64,000 nt of DNA from Scleroderma bovista (Eukaryota > Basidiomycota > Agaricomycetes > Boletales > Sclerodermataceae). The stretch's first letter is position 1; every line of letters starts with the position of its first letter. Below, in pieces: positions 1 through 11,104 of this stretch. Under the pieces are notes generated by a model, which searched no databases, was not told the DNA's origin, and saw nothing but the letters and a program-made list of their open reading frames with translations. Made by a program: the position numbers and the translations under genes. The DNA is taken from assembly GCA_037178675.1 (NCBI GenBank), contig JAYMGJ010000017.1, forward strand, positions 124,001 through 188,000, read 5' to 3'.

Positions 1-120
1 ACACTCCCAGAAAGTATATGACATGACCTAAGTGTATATCAGAATGATGCATGTGGATACACATGGAAAAAATGGTAATGTTATATAAAGGTTGAGCAGA
101 CTCTCATCAATTTCCTGATG

Positions 121-960
121 GAGTCTTTATTTTTCGCTCAAGCAGACTGATGTACTACAACTTTACCCATAGACACTGTTGTAGATGGGAATGGAGCCCC
201 TTGTTGATCACAGTGGTGAGTATTTGACGATTTCAAACCTTCTCAAGTAACAGCGTCACACTGACAATATAATACAATTGTAGGACACCTCTCACGACTG
301 TAATCGGGCGGATAATCGGTTTAAGAACAACCACAACACATTGGACATATGGAAGTGGTTCTATTGGTGCGTGTCTCATGACAACTATATCATATATATC
401 CTGATCAGAATCCCAGAGTGTTCGCCCAGCGTCCGTGTGCTGAGACTCGACCAGCCGTCTCCCAAATTCCGCAAACTGAAGAGCTTTTCAAAAATGACAA
501 CTGTACCATATATCCTGATCAGAATCCAGGAGCATTTGCCCAGCATACAAGCAACTACTTGTCAACATGGATGTGACGGCTGGCATCATGTGGGTCATTT
601 TCTGTAGTGGGGAATGTAACTCATTGTGCTCTTATCAGGTACCAGGAAGGTCACTTCATTGATGTAGTATTTAGTGTCTTGGAAAAAAAAAGTGTCCGTG
701 CGCTGAGACTTGACCCGCCGTCTCTCGAATTTCACAAACTGAAAAGCTTTCAAAGCTGTGTTTGTTAGCGTCAAGCGCATGAGGTCGCGAACAAGCATCA
801 TTGGCATCATTCCACGTGTTGGTTATTATGAATTTAAGAAGGATACAGATTCCGGAGAGATGACTGTCCAGGTATGGCCTTATCCTCAATGGCTCATGAA
901 TGTTGCAAAACATATTGAAGTACTCGGATACCATCAGAATCACATTGAAAGGCAGTAAAG
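121..960 (+). repeat. Left terminal inverted copy of the KDZ element
   Basis: From 121 to about 480 this matches the reverse complement of 23822-24181 almost base for base, including a GTGAGT..TTGTAG intron-like stretch (left copy about 226-282). After about 490 the left copy holds an extra ~200 bp and repeats part of the preceding sequence (430-490 resembles 690-750) before the match resumes around 755-880. Reading frames through the segment are open only in pieces. I cannot say whether it is coding or a structural terminus. Confidence 0.75.
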
Positions 961-1362
961 AAAAGGCCTCAGCAGCAATGTAACGTCGTCGCCCGTTCAG
1001 CTGTGCGTGTTGTTTATGCTAATTGTGATGTTGCATCGCAATACCATCAATGTGAAGCGCCTTCAACCTCGATTGCATGTCCTTGGGGCAAACATAAGCT
1101 GTGAGGCAGGGTTGGAGTTCTCATGTTGTATGTCATTGAGGCCCTGCGGAGAGCTTGGGTAGAAGTTGAATGCAAAAGCACTGAGTGCCGACCAGTGGTG
1201 CAGAGGGAGAGAAAGAGGCTGACTAACCCTACTGGCACTGTTAACACAATACAACACTTTGTCACTAGTACATCAACTGTACCCAAATATATCTGCTCTC
1301 TACTTTGGTGGGCATACATCACTTGTATAAAATAAAATGAAAGAACACTTCGCTGGTGATTA

Positions 1363-2799
1363 TCATGCCGCACTGTTGCCCTCATCACCATCACTGTTGT
1401 TGCTGTTATCATTTGTATCAGAGGTAATAGTTGCAGCGCTCTTCTCAGTCCCCTGCGAAGTGCGCTTCTTGTGTGGCTTGTAGACTTGTTCCCCCCAAGC
1501 ATGGTGCTCACTGTTGAGGAGGATCCTTCTTTGTCTGTCCTCTTCACTAAGCTTCTTCCAGTGACAGACCTTAGTAATTAATGCAACAAGTAATTCTTGT
1601 ACTTGGTCACACCCACCAAGTTGCCCAGGGTTGCGGATAGGCAGAAGGTCATGTGGCAAACCAATGAGCTCCACAGCAAATTTTTCAACGATTTTGCATT
1701 CATAGTTGTCATAGTTCATGCATACAGTCCTGTTGACACTGTTGTCCTGCAAAACATCACCTAGTAAATGTTGGATGTGAGGTTTATACAATAATTTGAA
1801 CAGTAGAAATAGTGACTTACCTAAACCCTTCTGAATGGTGCTACGACAGTCTCCGACTAACTTGTTCAATGGACGGGACTCATGTTGAAGAGCAGAATCA
1901 ATGTTGTCAGCTGATGAATAATGGATCAAACAATTATGCAGTAGCTTTAAAGTAATTACCAAGGCCTGAAACAACAAAGGGCTCGAGTTTGAGAGCTAAG
2001 CGGCAAGGTTCGAGATCCAACACCAAGTGGACAAACTTGTCGCCCTTCGGAGAGAAGAATATTTTGGGTGCGCTAAGGTCTTCCACACCCCCATGCACCG
2101 CAATATAGAACCCTTCAATTCCGAGGCTCGAACACAAAGAGCTCCACTGTAGTCAAGTGAGCTATGTAGTAGATTAACGACACAGAGTGGGACTTACCTC
2201 TTTGTCCATTGTTTCAAATGCTGCAGACATCTTGCGTTGTACAGCCTTTGGTTGGTTGCGAATGATCGCCTGCTTTTGGACACTTTCTTGCATAAGTCGG
2301 GTGATGTAGTTGGATTTATGGGCCTCCGTAAGTTGTGCAAAGTCATGCTGAAGGGTCCCCCGGTGTGTGGCTATAAATTCGGTAAGCTTCCAACACGAGC
2401 CTTTTGGCAGCTCTAAAATGCTTGTGTGTGATGAGCCGCAGAAGAAGTCTAATAAAATTCATCAACTTACTTTTGTTTATGTCGTTCAAATGCTCACGAA
2501 CAAAGCCGTTCCACACAGTGGGTCGACGACGAGCACGCGTGATGGTACTGATGAACAGCTGGCGAGATGTCCAGCGCTCAGACCTAGTAGTAGCAACAGT
2601 GTGTTAAAGTCCATGTAACACTTTGGAATACGTACCGTCCGTGTGTCTTGGAAATATTCTGGATCTTGTTTGAATACATGGTGCGCACTTGCTCGACATC
2701 ATTGGTCAATGCAACAAACTTCTCTCTCCTGGCATTCTTTTGTTCGTCTGTGAGTCGAGGCCAGATTCTCTTGATTTTGGGGGGAGTGGTTACAACCAT
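1363..2799 (-). CDS. Gene A: conserved basidiomycete protein carried by the KDZ element, possible HMG-box-like domain
   Basis: This is a multi-exon gene with a good start context (gccATGG at 2799). Visible introns: 2584-2635, 2413-2470 and 2147-2197 (51-58 nt, all GT..AG), then further introns near 1950 and 1820. Exons join in frame without breaks. The product has a basic N-terminus, then a block WNGFVREHLNDIN followed by LTEAHKSNY. The spacing there resembles an HMG-box-like helical domain (tentative). Next come the conserved block EGFYIAVHGGVEDLS and a C-terminal NYDNYECKIVEKFAVELIG..NPGQLG region, which I recognise as a widespread mushroom family of unknown function. It ends in an acidic Asn/Asp/Ser tail. 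It lies 150 bp downstream of gene B on the same strand. Function is unknown; a DNA-binding accessory role is only inference. Confidence 0.7.
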
Positions 2800-2949
2800 G
2801 GCGGAAGTACAGCGAAGCTTCTAAGTGTGAAGATGTGCTTTTATTTCCAAGGAATAAAAAAAATACATGCAATGTTCCAATCAGTAACTGGCATTTGAAT
2901 GAAAAGACATGAAGCAAAGAGTTATTGTAATGATGCCCTTGCATTTGAT

Positions 2950-3573
2950 TTAATCTATCAGCGTGTTGCCAATGGCCTGTTCGGATTGCACGCTTTCGAA
3001 AGCTGATGGCGAACCAGAGGTGCCCACATACAGAATGTTAGCTAAAAAAAAAGTTAAAGTTATGTGATACATACCATCAACATGAGAGATATACTGCTCC
3101 AATTTATCGATCTGTTGGAGAATGTGCGGCCTAAGGTCCTCAGGGACATAGTTAGAGTGCAATACTTCCTCCCAACAATCCCTTTCAAACCCAGGCTTCT
3201 GATAAACACACCATTCCAGTTCACGGAGAACGCCTCATGGCAGGCAGAAAAGTTCAAATGCCCGGTCTGTCAATTCACCGATTTTGTGCGGACACTCTTT
3301 CCAAAAAATTAAGCCTATTAGTGACTGGACTCACAGAATAGGTTAAAATTATACCTTGCTCTTCTATGGAGTGGTTTCCAGCTAATGATGACGACAAAGC
3401 CATAACTGCAGAGTTCAATCATAATTAGCCAGTAATTTAGCTATTTTTTTTAGTTTACTTACTGCTGAATTCGGATTCCTGTGTCAAAGAATTAGAGCGG
3501 CATGGCAAACCACATTCTGACTTGGTGACAGACACGTCATGTGAATGTTGTACTTCTCCGTCTGCTGGTAGGC
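2950..3573 (-). pseudogene. Gene B, 3' exons (interrupted by the Gypsy element)
   Basis: Several exons can be followed on the minus strand. The last exon is 2950-3041, after a 33-nt intron (3042-3074). A large exon spans about 3075-3309, with blocks CPHKIGELTDRAFELF and VPEDLRPHILQQIDKLEQYI. Two short upstream exons lie at about 3358-3406 and 3465-3573. The large exon contains an in-frame TGA after FELFCLP, so this copy is damaged. The 5' exon is at 11785-11853, beyond the inserted Gypsy. I recognise the CPHKIGELTDRAFEL and NYVPEDLRP blocks only as conserved mushroom sequence; no function can be assigned. Confidence 0.55.
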
Positions 3574-4208
3574 TGTTACGACCATGTCCAACTCTGGGCC
3601 ATATCTGGTTACTCCGGTCGCATTGCAGCCCCATAGCTCAACTCCGGTCGTTCTCAGTTACTCCAGTCACAGTCACGCAGATAACCTTCCGCTAACTACG
3701 ACCCTTGGTCTATACTCCATTTGCTCTTACTACACCTCGCCGTCTACCCTGCCTTGACGTGAGTTCTCTGTGAACTCGATATATCCTATACCTTGTAGCA
3801 TTTTCACCGAACCTGATTTATTTTACCCGGTCCTGACTTTATTTTCACCGGACCTGACCTAGTCCTAACTCCAGTCATCCCTTGTCCGCTATTAGGTTGT
3901 TTACTTGTCACCATATGTACTCGACCCTAGTTTCTACTTAGTATAAGTACCCTCTAGTTTACCTTGTAGACCTCAGTCTGAAATCAACTATAGTCACTAC
4001 TCCTGTCCCTGTCTCTGTCTCTGTCTCTGTCATCGTCACCTTGACCGGAACCTACGCAAGGGGTCAACGCACTTCGTCCTTGTCGTTGAATCCAAGCGGT
4101 CACCAACTCCGGCCGGACTATCCCTTGTCCAGCCCTCTGCCCTCCTCCTTCGTCTGCCTTCGTCCGGACTTGACCAGACCCCCTACCGGAGTAGACCCGG
4201 ACTTGACA
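3574..4208 (+). repeat. Gypsy 5' LTR
   Basis: Direct repeat of 11105-11744. It carries the duplicated block from TGTTACGACCATGTCC to ACCCGGACTTGACA, plus a CTGTCT microsatellite near 4003-4031. The first gag ATG candidates lie 20-70 nt beyond its end. Confidence 0.9.
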
Positions 4209-4278
4209 GTATTTCAGACTCACACTTGTGTGGGTTCACTGTTTCCATACCTCGTATGCAAACTATTCTCCATCTCTT

Positions 4279-5727
4279 ATGACTATGACTACGCACTCTC
4301 GCGCTCGTACCACTGCAGCACTTGCTGAGGAAGCAGGTGCAGTAGATGACCTCCATCTCTCTGCTGCCCAACAAGCCCTGTCTAACCGCAGGCAACCTCC
4401 GGCTTCCGTTAGCCAATTCCGGAGCTTTACAGCTCGCAACCCAGCAGCGTCTTTGACTCCGCGTCGAGATGCTGTGTCCCAGAGCCTTCGTGGTTCTGTG
4501 GACTTTGGTCACCATGAATCTGTTTCTGGTGATCGATTCCCCTACCGTCGTGACCCCACTCCGGACCGTCGCGAACCTGCCCGTCACCAGTGGTTTGGCC
4601 CTGAGGACGGACCCGGAGCTGATCCGGATGACCCCGGAGATGGTGACAACGATGACGACAATGACGATGACGACTTCGTCGATGCAATGGACGAGCTAGA
4701 CCCTGGTCTAGCTGTTTTCCAAAATTTAGCAATCGCTGTCAATCGCCTCTCCCGCTCCTCCCACCGGACCAATGACGCCTCTTCCTCCCGTGCCAAAGTC
4801 CGTGAACCGGACACCTTCGACGGTACAGACCCAAAAAAGCTCAGGACCTTCTTGGTCCAGTGTGAGCTCTGCTTCCAGGACCGCGCCAAAGTGTTCCACC
4901 TAGATAGGGCTAAGGTAACATTTGCCCAGTCCTATCTCAAAGGTATGACGTTGGAGTGGTTCGAACCGGACCTCCTCAACTCCGGTGATCCGGCTGACCG
5001 CCCACTTTGGATGGACAGTTGGGTCCATTTCATCGCTGAACTCCAGAGTACCTTTGGTCCTCACGACCCCATCGCTGATGCTGAACATCAGCTCGAGCAT
5101 CTCCGGATGAAGGATGCTCACCGCGTTACGCGGTATATAGTAGACTTCAACCGACTCGCCTCGCAGGTCCAGGACTACAGGGATGGTGCGCTCCGCCGCC
5201 TGTTTTACTCCGGTCTCCCGGATCGTCTCAAGGACGAAATTGCTCGAGTCGGGAAACCCCTGACTCTGCATGGGTTGAGGGCTCTTTGCCAAGAGATTGA
5301 CGTGCACTATTGGGAGCGCAAAGACGAGATCTCTCGCACGACGAAGAGTCAGCCCACCTCATCCACAACCAAGTCCTCCAACTCCGGAGGCAACTCATCC
5401 AACTCCGGTCAGGAGAAATCCAAGACTGGAAACTCCTCCAGCTCCGCCAACCCCTCTGGCTCGTCTAAAACGACCAGCAACCAGTCCTCCTCCAGTTCCA
5501 GACCGGACTTAACCAACAAGCTTGGTAAGGATGGGAAGCTGACTGCTGACGAGCGCAAAAGGCGCCTGGACAATAACCTCTGCATGTTCTGTGGAGGCAC
5601 TGGTCATTTCGCGGACAACTGTCCAAAGAAGACCAAAAAGGCCAAGGCTCGTGCTGCGGCCATCTCTGCTGAGTCTGGTAAGACGGACTCCAACTCGGGT
5701 GCCAACTCCGAGTCAAAAAAAGAGTAA
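4279..5727 (+). CDS. gag: Gypsy Gag
   Basis: Capsid/nucleocapsid precursor of the retrotransposon. The start at 4279 is preferred over 4228 because 4228 would overlap the primer-binding zone just after the LTR. An acidic Asp-rich stretch at about residues 110-145 precedes a Ty3/Gypsy retrotransposon-gag domain (about residues 175-345: CELCFQDRAKVF, FHLDRAKVTFAQSYLKG, LEHLRMKDAHRV). A long Ser-rich linker follows, then one CCHC zinc knuckle (CMFCGGTGHFADNC, about residue 434). A Lys-rich tail ends at TAA 5725-5727. The frame appears intact. Pol lies in the -1 frame and its open frame overlaps the gag end. Confidence 0.92.
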   Translation: MTMTTHSRARTTAALAEEAGAVDDLHLSAAQQALSNRRQPPASVSQFRSFTARNPAASLTPRRDAVSQSLRGSVDFGHHESVSGDRFPYRRDPTPDRREPARHQWFGPEDGPGADPDDPGDGDNDDDNDDDDFVDAMDELDPGLAVFQNLAIAVNRLSRSSHRTNDASSSRAKVREPDTFDGTDPKKLRTFLVQCELCFQDRAKVFHLDRAKVTFAQSYLKGMTLEWFEPDLLNSGDPADRPLWMDSWVHFIAELQSTFGPHDPIADAEHQLEHLRMKDAHRVTRYIVDFNRLASQVQDYRDGALRRLFYSGLPDRLKDEIARVGKPLTLHGLRALCQEIDVHYWERKDEISRTTKSQPTSSTTKSSNSGGNSSNSGQEKSKTGNSSSSANPSGSSKTTSNQSSSSSRPDLTNKLGKDGKLTADERKRRLDNNLCMFCGGTGHFADNCPKKTKKAKARAAAISAESGKTDSNSGANSESKKE

Positions 5728-5762
5728 GCAGCTCCTGGCCCTCCGCACAACCGGCGAGCTGC
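5715..5762 (+). promoter_or_regulatory. Probable -1 ribosomal frameshift signal between gag and pol
   Basis: In the gag frame the sequence reads A AAA AAA (5715-5721), a canonical slippery heptamer one codon before the gag stop. A 6-nt spacer follows. Then comes a perfect 7-bp inverted pair, GCAGCTC (5728-5734) and GAGCTGC (5756-5762), with a 21-nt loop. The pol frame is exactly -1 relative to gag and is open from before this point to 7373. Confidence 0.8.
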
Positions 5763-8700
5763 GTTGACTCCGGAAGTGCACCCAAGGAGGCCCGCCTCAA
5801 CGTGTCTGCTCTCTTAGATCCTAATTCCCTTATGCCTCATGTTCTCCTTTTGTCTTACGACTTACCAGAACTTTGTGCGCTTGTGGACTCCGGTTCCACG
5901 CACTGTTTTGTAGATACCCAATATGCTCTCGGACACTCTCTCTCCACTTACTCCATTCCCCCGATTGTACTCCAGCTCTTTGACAGTACCTCGAATTTTG
6001 TAATTACTCAAGCCGTCGATCTATCAGTGAAATTTCCCGCATCCGGTGATGTCACCCCTATGACCTTCTACCTCACTCCGTTAGACTCTGAATGCTCGAT
6101 TGTCCTTGGACATAACTGGCTCACCCGCTACAATCCGTTGATTGACTGGGTACTGAGCAGTTTAACTTTCCGGACCCCTGCACCAAGTTTGCTAGCGCCC
6201 CCGTCGACCCCCCCTCCGGTTCAGTCTGGTAACCCTGTCTCCGGCCTCTCTGGCCAATCTGACCCTGGCCTCGCGCCATCTGTCAACACTCCGGTTTGCA
6301 CCCCTCTGCACATCTCTCTGATAAATGCAGCCGCATTCGTGCATGCGTGCAAATTAGAGGGATCTACCAAATACCAACTTCAGCTGTGTCCCTCTGACTC
6401 AGCAAAGGCTCGTTCTTCCTCCGCCTCTACTCCGCCGGACTTGGACATAGTTCCTCCAGAGTATCGCGATTATGCGGACGTGTTCAGTAAGGCAAAGGCC
6501 TCTGAACTTCCCCCGCATCGCAAGTACGATCTGAAGATCGACCTCGAAGAAGGTACCTCTCCACCTTTGGGAACTCTCTACTCACTGTCTCTGGTTGAGC
6601 TCTCCGCTCTCCGGACTTTCATCAACGAGAATCTTAATACAGGTTTCATCCGTCCTACCGCCTCCTCCCATGCTGCTCCGGTCCTCTTTGTAAAGAAGAA
6701 GGATGGCTCACTTCGCCTCTGCGTTGACTTCCAAGGCCTTAACAAAATTACCAAAAAGGATCTCTATCCACTCCCTCTTATCTCTGACCTTTTGGACTCT
6801 CCCAGCCGTGCCAAAATCTATTCCAAGATCGACCTCTGGCATGCCTACCATCTCGTCCGGATTGCTCCGGGCAATGAATGGAAGACCGCCTTCCCCACGC
6901 GCTATGGGTCTTACGAGTGGTTAGTAATGCCCTTTGGCCTCACTAATGCCCCTGCAGCATTCCAGCGCTTTGTCAACACGATCTTTGCTGACATGCTGGA
7001 TGTCTGCGTCGTCGTATACCTCGACGACATCCTAATCTACTCCGAGGATATGGAGTCCCACCAGCAGCACGTCCGGGAAGTTCTCGGCCGACTCCGGTTA
7101 CATGGCCTCTTCGCCAAACCGGAGAAATGTGAGTTCCACTCGGATTCGGTAGAGTACCTTGGCTATCGCCTCTCTCCAGACGGTTTAACAATGTCTCCGG
7201 ACAAGATCCAAACCATCTCCGACTGGCCTGAACCTCGAAAGGTGAAGGTCATCCAGTCCTTCTTGGGCTTTGCCAATTTCTATTGCCAGTTTATATTCAA
7301 CTACTCGGACATTGTGGTCCCTCTTACCCGCCTCACCCGGAAAGATGCTCCTTGGAACTTCTCCGAGGACTGTTGACGTTCCTTCAATGCTCTCAAGCAC
7401 GCCTTCACCACTGCGCCCATCCTCACCCACTTCATTCCGGATACTCCTATTATTGTGGAAACTGACGCCTCTGACTACGCTGTCGCTGGCATCTTGTCTA
7501 TCACCTGCGCCGACGGAGAGATTCGTCCGGTCGCGTACTACTCCCAGACTTTGACTGCTCCGGAGTTGAACTATGACACCCACGATAAAGAACTCCTTGC
7601 CATCTTTGAGGCATTCCGGAACTGGCATCACTACCTTGAAGGCTCCGCCTCTCCTATAGACATCGTCATGGACCACAAGAATCTCGAGTACTTCTCGACT
7701 TCAAAAGTACTCTCCCGCCGGCAAGCCCGGTGGTCCGAGTTTTTATCACAGTTTAATCTTGTCATTCGCTTCCGCCCTGGTAAGCTCAGTGCCAAGCCTG
7801 ACGCTCTCACTAGACGATGGGACGTCTACCCCAAAGAGGGGGATAGTGGCTACGCCCAGGTCAACCCCCAAAACCTTAGGCTGGTGTTCACTCAAGAACA
7901 ACTCTCTAACTCTCTTCGCGCTACTTACCTAGAGTTTCCGGTTCTCCGTGCAGCTGCAATCATGGACATGGAAACACTCCATAGCGACATCCTGTCTGCA
8001 CTACCCTTTGATCCCATTTCCCAGGTCCACCTCGCAGATCCACCGGACTCTCGCTGGTCCACCGACGAAGCTGGATTCCTTCGACTAGACGGTCGTATAT
8101 ACATACCGGACTTGGATGATCTCCGTCTCTGGGTACTCCAGTATTGACACGATCACCCACTCGCTGGTCACTTTGGGCAAAACCAGACTCTAGAACTAAT
8201 CCGGCGTGAATATACTTGGCCTGGTCTCAGGACCTTCGTCAAAGACTACGTCCAGTCCTGTACCTCCTGCGCAAGAGCTAAGACACCGCGCCATAGACCC
8301 TACGGACTGCTGAAACAGCTCCCCGTACTGGAGAAGCCATGGAACTCCATCTCGATGGATTTCATCGAGCAACTCCCCTCATCTACTGGCTTCACAGCCA
8401 TCCTGGTCGTGGTGGACTGGCTTTCTAAACAAGCCATTTTCATCCCTACCCACGACACCATCACTAGCCTGGAGCTTGCAAAACTCCTCCTGCTCCATGT
8501 ATTCTCCAAGCACGGTGTTCCCGCCCACGTCACCTCAGATCGCGGTACAGAGTTTGTCTCTCACTTCTTCCGGTCACTCGGAAAGGCCCTCGACATGCGC
8601 CTCCACTTCACCTCCGGTTACCACCCGGAGGGCGATGGCCAGACTGAGCGCTCCAACCAGACTCTCAAACAGTACCTCCGGATCTACTGCAACTACCAGC

Positions 8701-9437
8701 AGGACAACTGGGCGGACCTACTCCCATTGGCGGAGTTCACATACAACAATGCACCAAGTGCTACCACTGGAGTCTCTCCGTTCTTCGCTAACAAGGGCTA
8801 CCACCCTAACATTTCTGTCTACCCAGAACGCGATATGACCTCTGCACAGGCTCGTGACTATGCAGTCGACCTCGAGTCGCTGCATCAATACCTTCGTGAA
8901 GAAATGGCTAACGCACAACTCCGCTACCAAGGTCCGGCTGATGCCAAACGTGCTCTGGCACCGGACTTCAAAGTAGGCGATCAAGTATACATTAAAGCCA
9001 AATACTTCCGGTCAACTCGACCATCCAAAAAACTATCGGAGAAGAACCTTGGGCCATATACCATTATAGCCCAAGCAGGCTCACTCTCCTTTACCCTCCG
9101 TCTTCCAGATTCCATGCGCACAGTTCACCCCGTCTTCCACGTCTCCCAACTCGAACCGGCCATTCCCAATACCATACTGGACCGGATACAACCTCCTCCG
9201 CCACCGGTTGAAGTAGATGGTGAACCGGAGTTCGAGATCTCTGAAATCCTCGACTCCAAGGTTGACTGTCGACACAAATCGTGCAAGTTGCTCTACTTGG
9301 TATGATGGTCCAGTTACGAGGGGACTGACGAAGAAACATCATGGCTTCTCGCCACTGAACTAGGCAACGCAATGGAACTGTTAGAAGACTATCATGTCCG
9401 GTACCTGGACAAACCCGGACCACTCGCGTCCATGTAA
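5718..9437 (+). pseudogene. pol: Gypsy Pol polyprotein with three in-frame TGA stops
   Basis: One reading frame carries, in order: an aspartic protease (LVDSGSTHCFVD, about 5880), reverse transcriptase (YLDDILIYSED, about 7017), RNase H (ETDASDYAVAG, about 7458), and integrase with HHCC-type residues around 8150-8280. The integrase catalytic triad is visible (VVVDWLSKQ, SDRGTEF, GQTERSNQ). A C-terminal chromodomain (FEISEILDSK..LLYLV..WSSYEG, about 9230-9400) follows. The frame is closed by TGA at 7374-7376, 8145-8147 and 9303-9305, all in the same frame with homology continuing on both sides, and ends at 9435-9437. The third stop lies between V and W of the chromodomain, where CGA (Arg) is likely ancestral. 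The copy is probably inactive. Confidence 0.93.
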
Positions 9438-9600
9438 TAGTACTCTCGCTCTCCGTCTCTCTTATCTGTTTCACTCTCTTTCTCTCCTCTCTGTTTCACT
9501 TTATCTTGTAATATCACTCACTAAACTCAGGTCACTTTTCTTTATAAACAAAAAGTCAAACTAATTACACTTTCTATTTACAAAGTCCGGACCAGACCAC

Positions 9601-10944
9601 TTACTCCGGCACAGCGCCGCCAGGGTTCTCTTGCTCCTCTTGGAGCCCCTGGACCTCCTGTTCAACCTCCTCCGGGTTGACCTCCGGCTCGCTGTCCTCC
9701 GACTCCTCGTCCTCGTCCCAAGGCTCTGTAAAAAACCGGCACTCCTCGAGAAAAGTCTCGAGGCCCACCATCAGCCGCTTGTTCCCTCTGGCCACTGAAT
9801 GGGTGGCATCCGTGACCCGGTGCATCTGACCGGTCATCTCCTCCACCGCTGTAGAGACAGTCCTGTCTCTAGGTGTAGAATTGGTAGTACTGATACTGGA
9901 CTCTTACCTTAGCTATGTAGGCTTGTACTTAGCTTACTAAGCAACTTCCCTCTTTCCTCTGTATATGTTTGATCTCAGTCCTGGAGTGACTGAACACCTC
10001 TACTCTCCCTACTTCCTCTAGTCTCCCCAGTCCCTGGGAGCTCTGCCAGACCTCCAGAAGCCCCTGGGTCGAGCGTGCCTCACCTGAGGCAGCAGCAACA
10101 CCCAACCCCCCCCTACACCGCTCCGGTCAGCCTGTCCAGCCGCTCTGGGAACGGTCCAGGGTCGAACCCGGACCGTTGCCCAGACGGCCCCAGTACCTCG
10201 ACGATGTTGTTGTTGTCGTCGACCACCTTCGCAACTGTCTTCTTCTTTTTCCGCTTCTCCCCTCCTCGCAGCGACGTTGCGACCTCCTTCGCCTTGCCCT
10301 TCCCTTTGTCCACTACCGGACCCGGACCTCCCACCTCCGGCCACTTGCACTGCTCCTTGAGCCCGGCGCACTTCATGCATGTGCGCTGCTTGGGCTTTTC
10401 AGGGTCCCGCTCGCACTTGGCCTTGTGCTTGGCACAACGAATGCACCTGCCAGGAAATTAATGAAAAATCATAAAAGAAGATAAAGACTACTTACCGGAC
10501 TTCCTCACTCCGGTCACCACTCGGACCTGCCTCCGGCTCCTCCCTCATCCTCTTCTTCGACGCCTCCTGCGCCATCGCTCTCTGCCTTGCGGTGACCTCT
10601 GCAGCCCTCCGTTGCACCTCCACCCTGTCCTTCTCCACCTGCTCCCGTGCTTGGCGTTCTGCCTCCTCCCTTGCTCTGCGCTCCGCCTCTGCCTTCACTC
10701 TCTCCGCCTCCTCTCGTGCTCTCGCCTCCGCCTCCTCACATGCTTGTCTCTCCGCCTCTTCCCTGCGTTGCTTCTCCTCCCTCTTCACTTGCTTGCGACG
10801 ACGGTGCTCCTTCGCCTTGGCATCGAGAATGTTGGACTTGTCCTCGCTACCGGACTGTAACTCCGGTGTTGGGGCCTTCGTCCAATCCTTGGACTCGGTG
10901 GCAGCAGGGGCGGCGGGGCTGACGGACTTGGCAATGGCAGACAT
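9601..10944 (-). CDS. Antisense spliced gene inside the Gypsy: coiled coil plus Zn2Cys6-like cluster
   Basis: Exon 1 (10944-10496) encodes a short N-terminus and a long Glu/Arg/Ala-rich charged helix (repeats of REEAERQA type), predicted coiled coil. A 49-nt intron (10495-10447, GTAAGT..GGCAG) joins in frame to exon 2 (from 10446). Exon 2 carries six cysteines spaced C-x2-C-x6-C-x11-C-x2-C-x6-C, the pattern of fungal Zn(II)2Cys6 binuclear clusters. A third block on the same strand (9601-9846, MEEMTGQMHRV..., acidic C-terminus) is preceded by a GTAAGA..CTACAG intron-like stretch at about 9861-9918. The link between exon 2 and this block is uncertain: exon 2 meets a stop at 10113 next to a C9 run. 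Similar antisense ORFs occur in other mushroom Gypsy elements as far as I recall. A DNA-binding or regulatory role is inference. Confidence 0.65.
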
Positions 10945-11089
10945 TTTCAGATAGCAGTAAATTGGGGGTAAAGGCAAAACCTGTCTGAGCTTTATAGATC
11001 CAGAATTCGTACTCAGACATTCACTCCGGACTCCGCATTGTTCTAGGCGACCACACGTCAGCCTCATTGGGGCCTCATGGGTTCGGCCC

Positions 11090-11104
11090 CTAAAGGGGGG
11101 ATAC
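11090..11104 (+). other. Polypurine tract of the Gypsy element
   Basis: A purine-rich run (AAAGGGGGGATAC) lies immediately upstream of the 3' LTR, the expected position for the plus-strand primer. Confidence 0.75.

Noticed and set aside
1047..1547. 166-codon minus-strand ORF overlapping the gene A 3' end
   Set aside because: Different frame from the conserved gene A exon; looks like a shadow.
4427..4889. 100-codon minus-strand ORFs under Gypsy gag
   Set aside because: Codon shadows of the gag coding strand without domain content, unlike the spliced antisense gene at 9601-10944.
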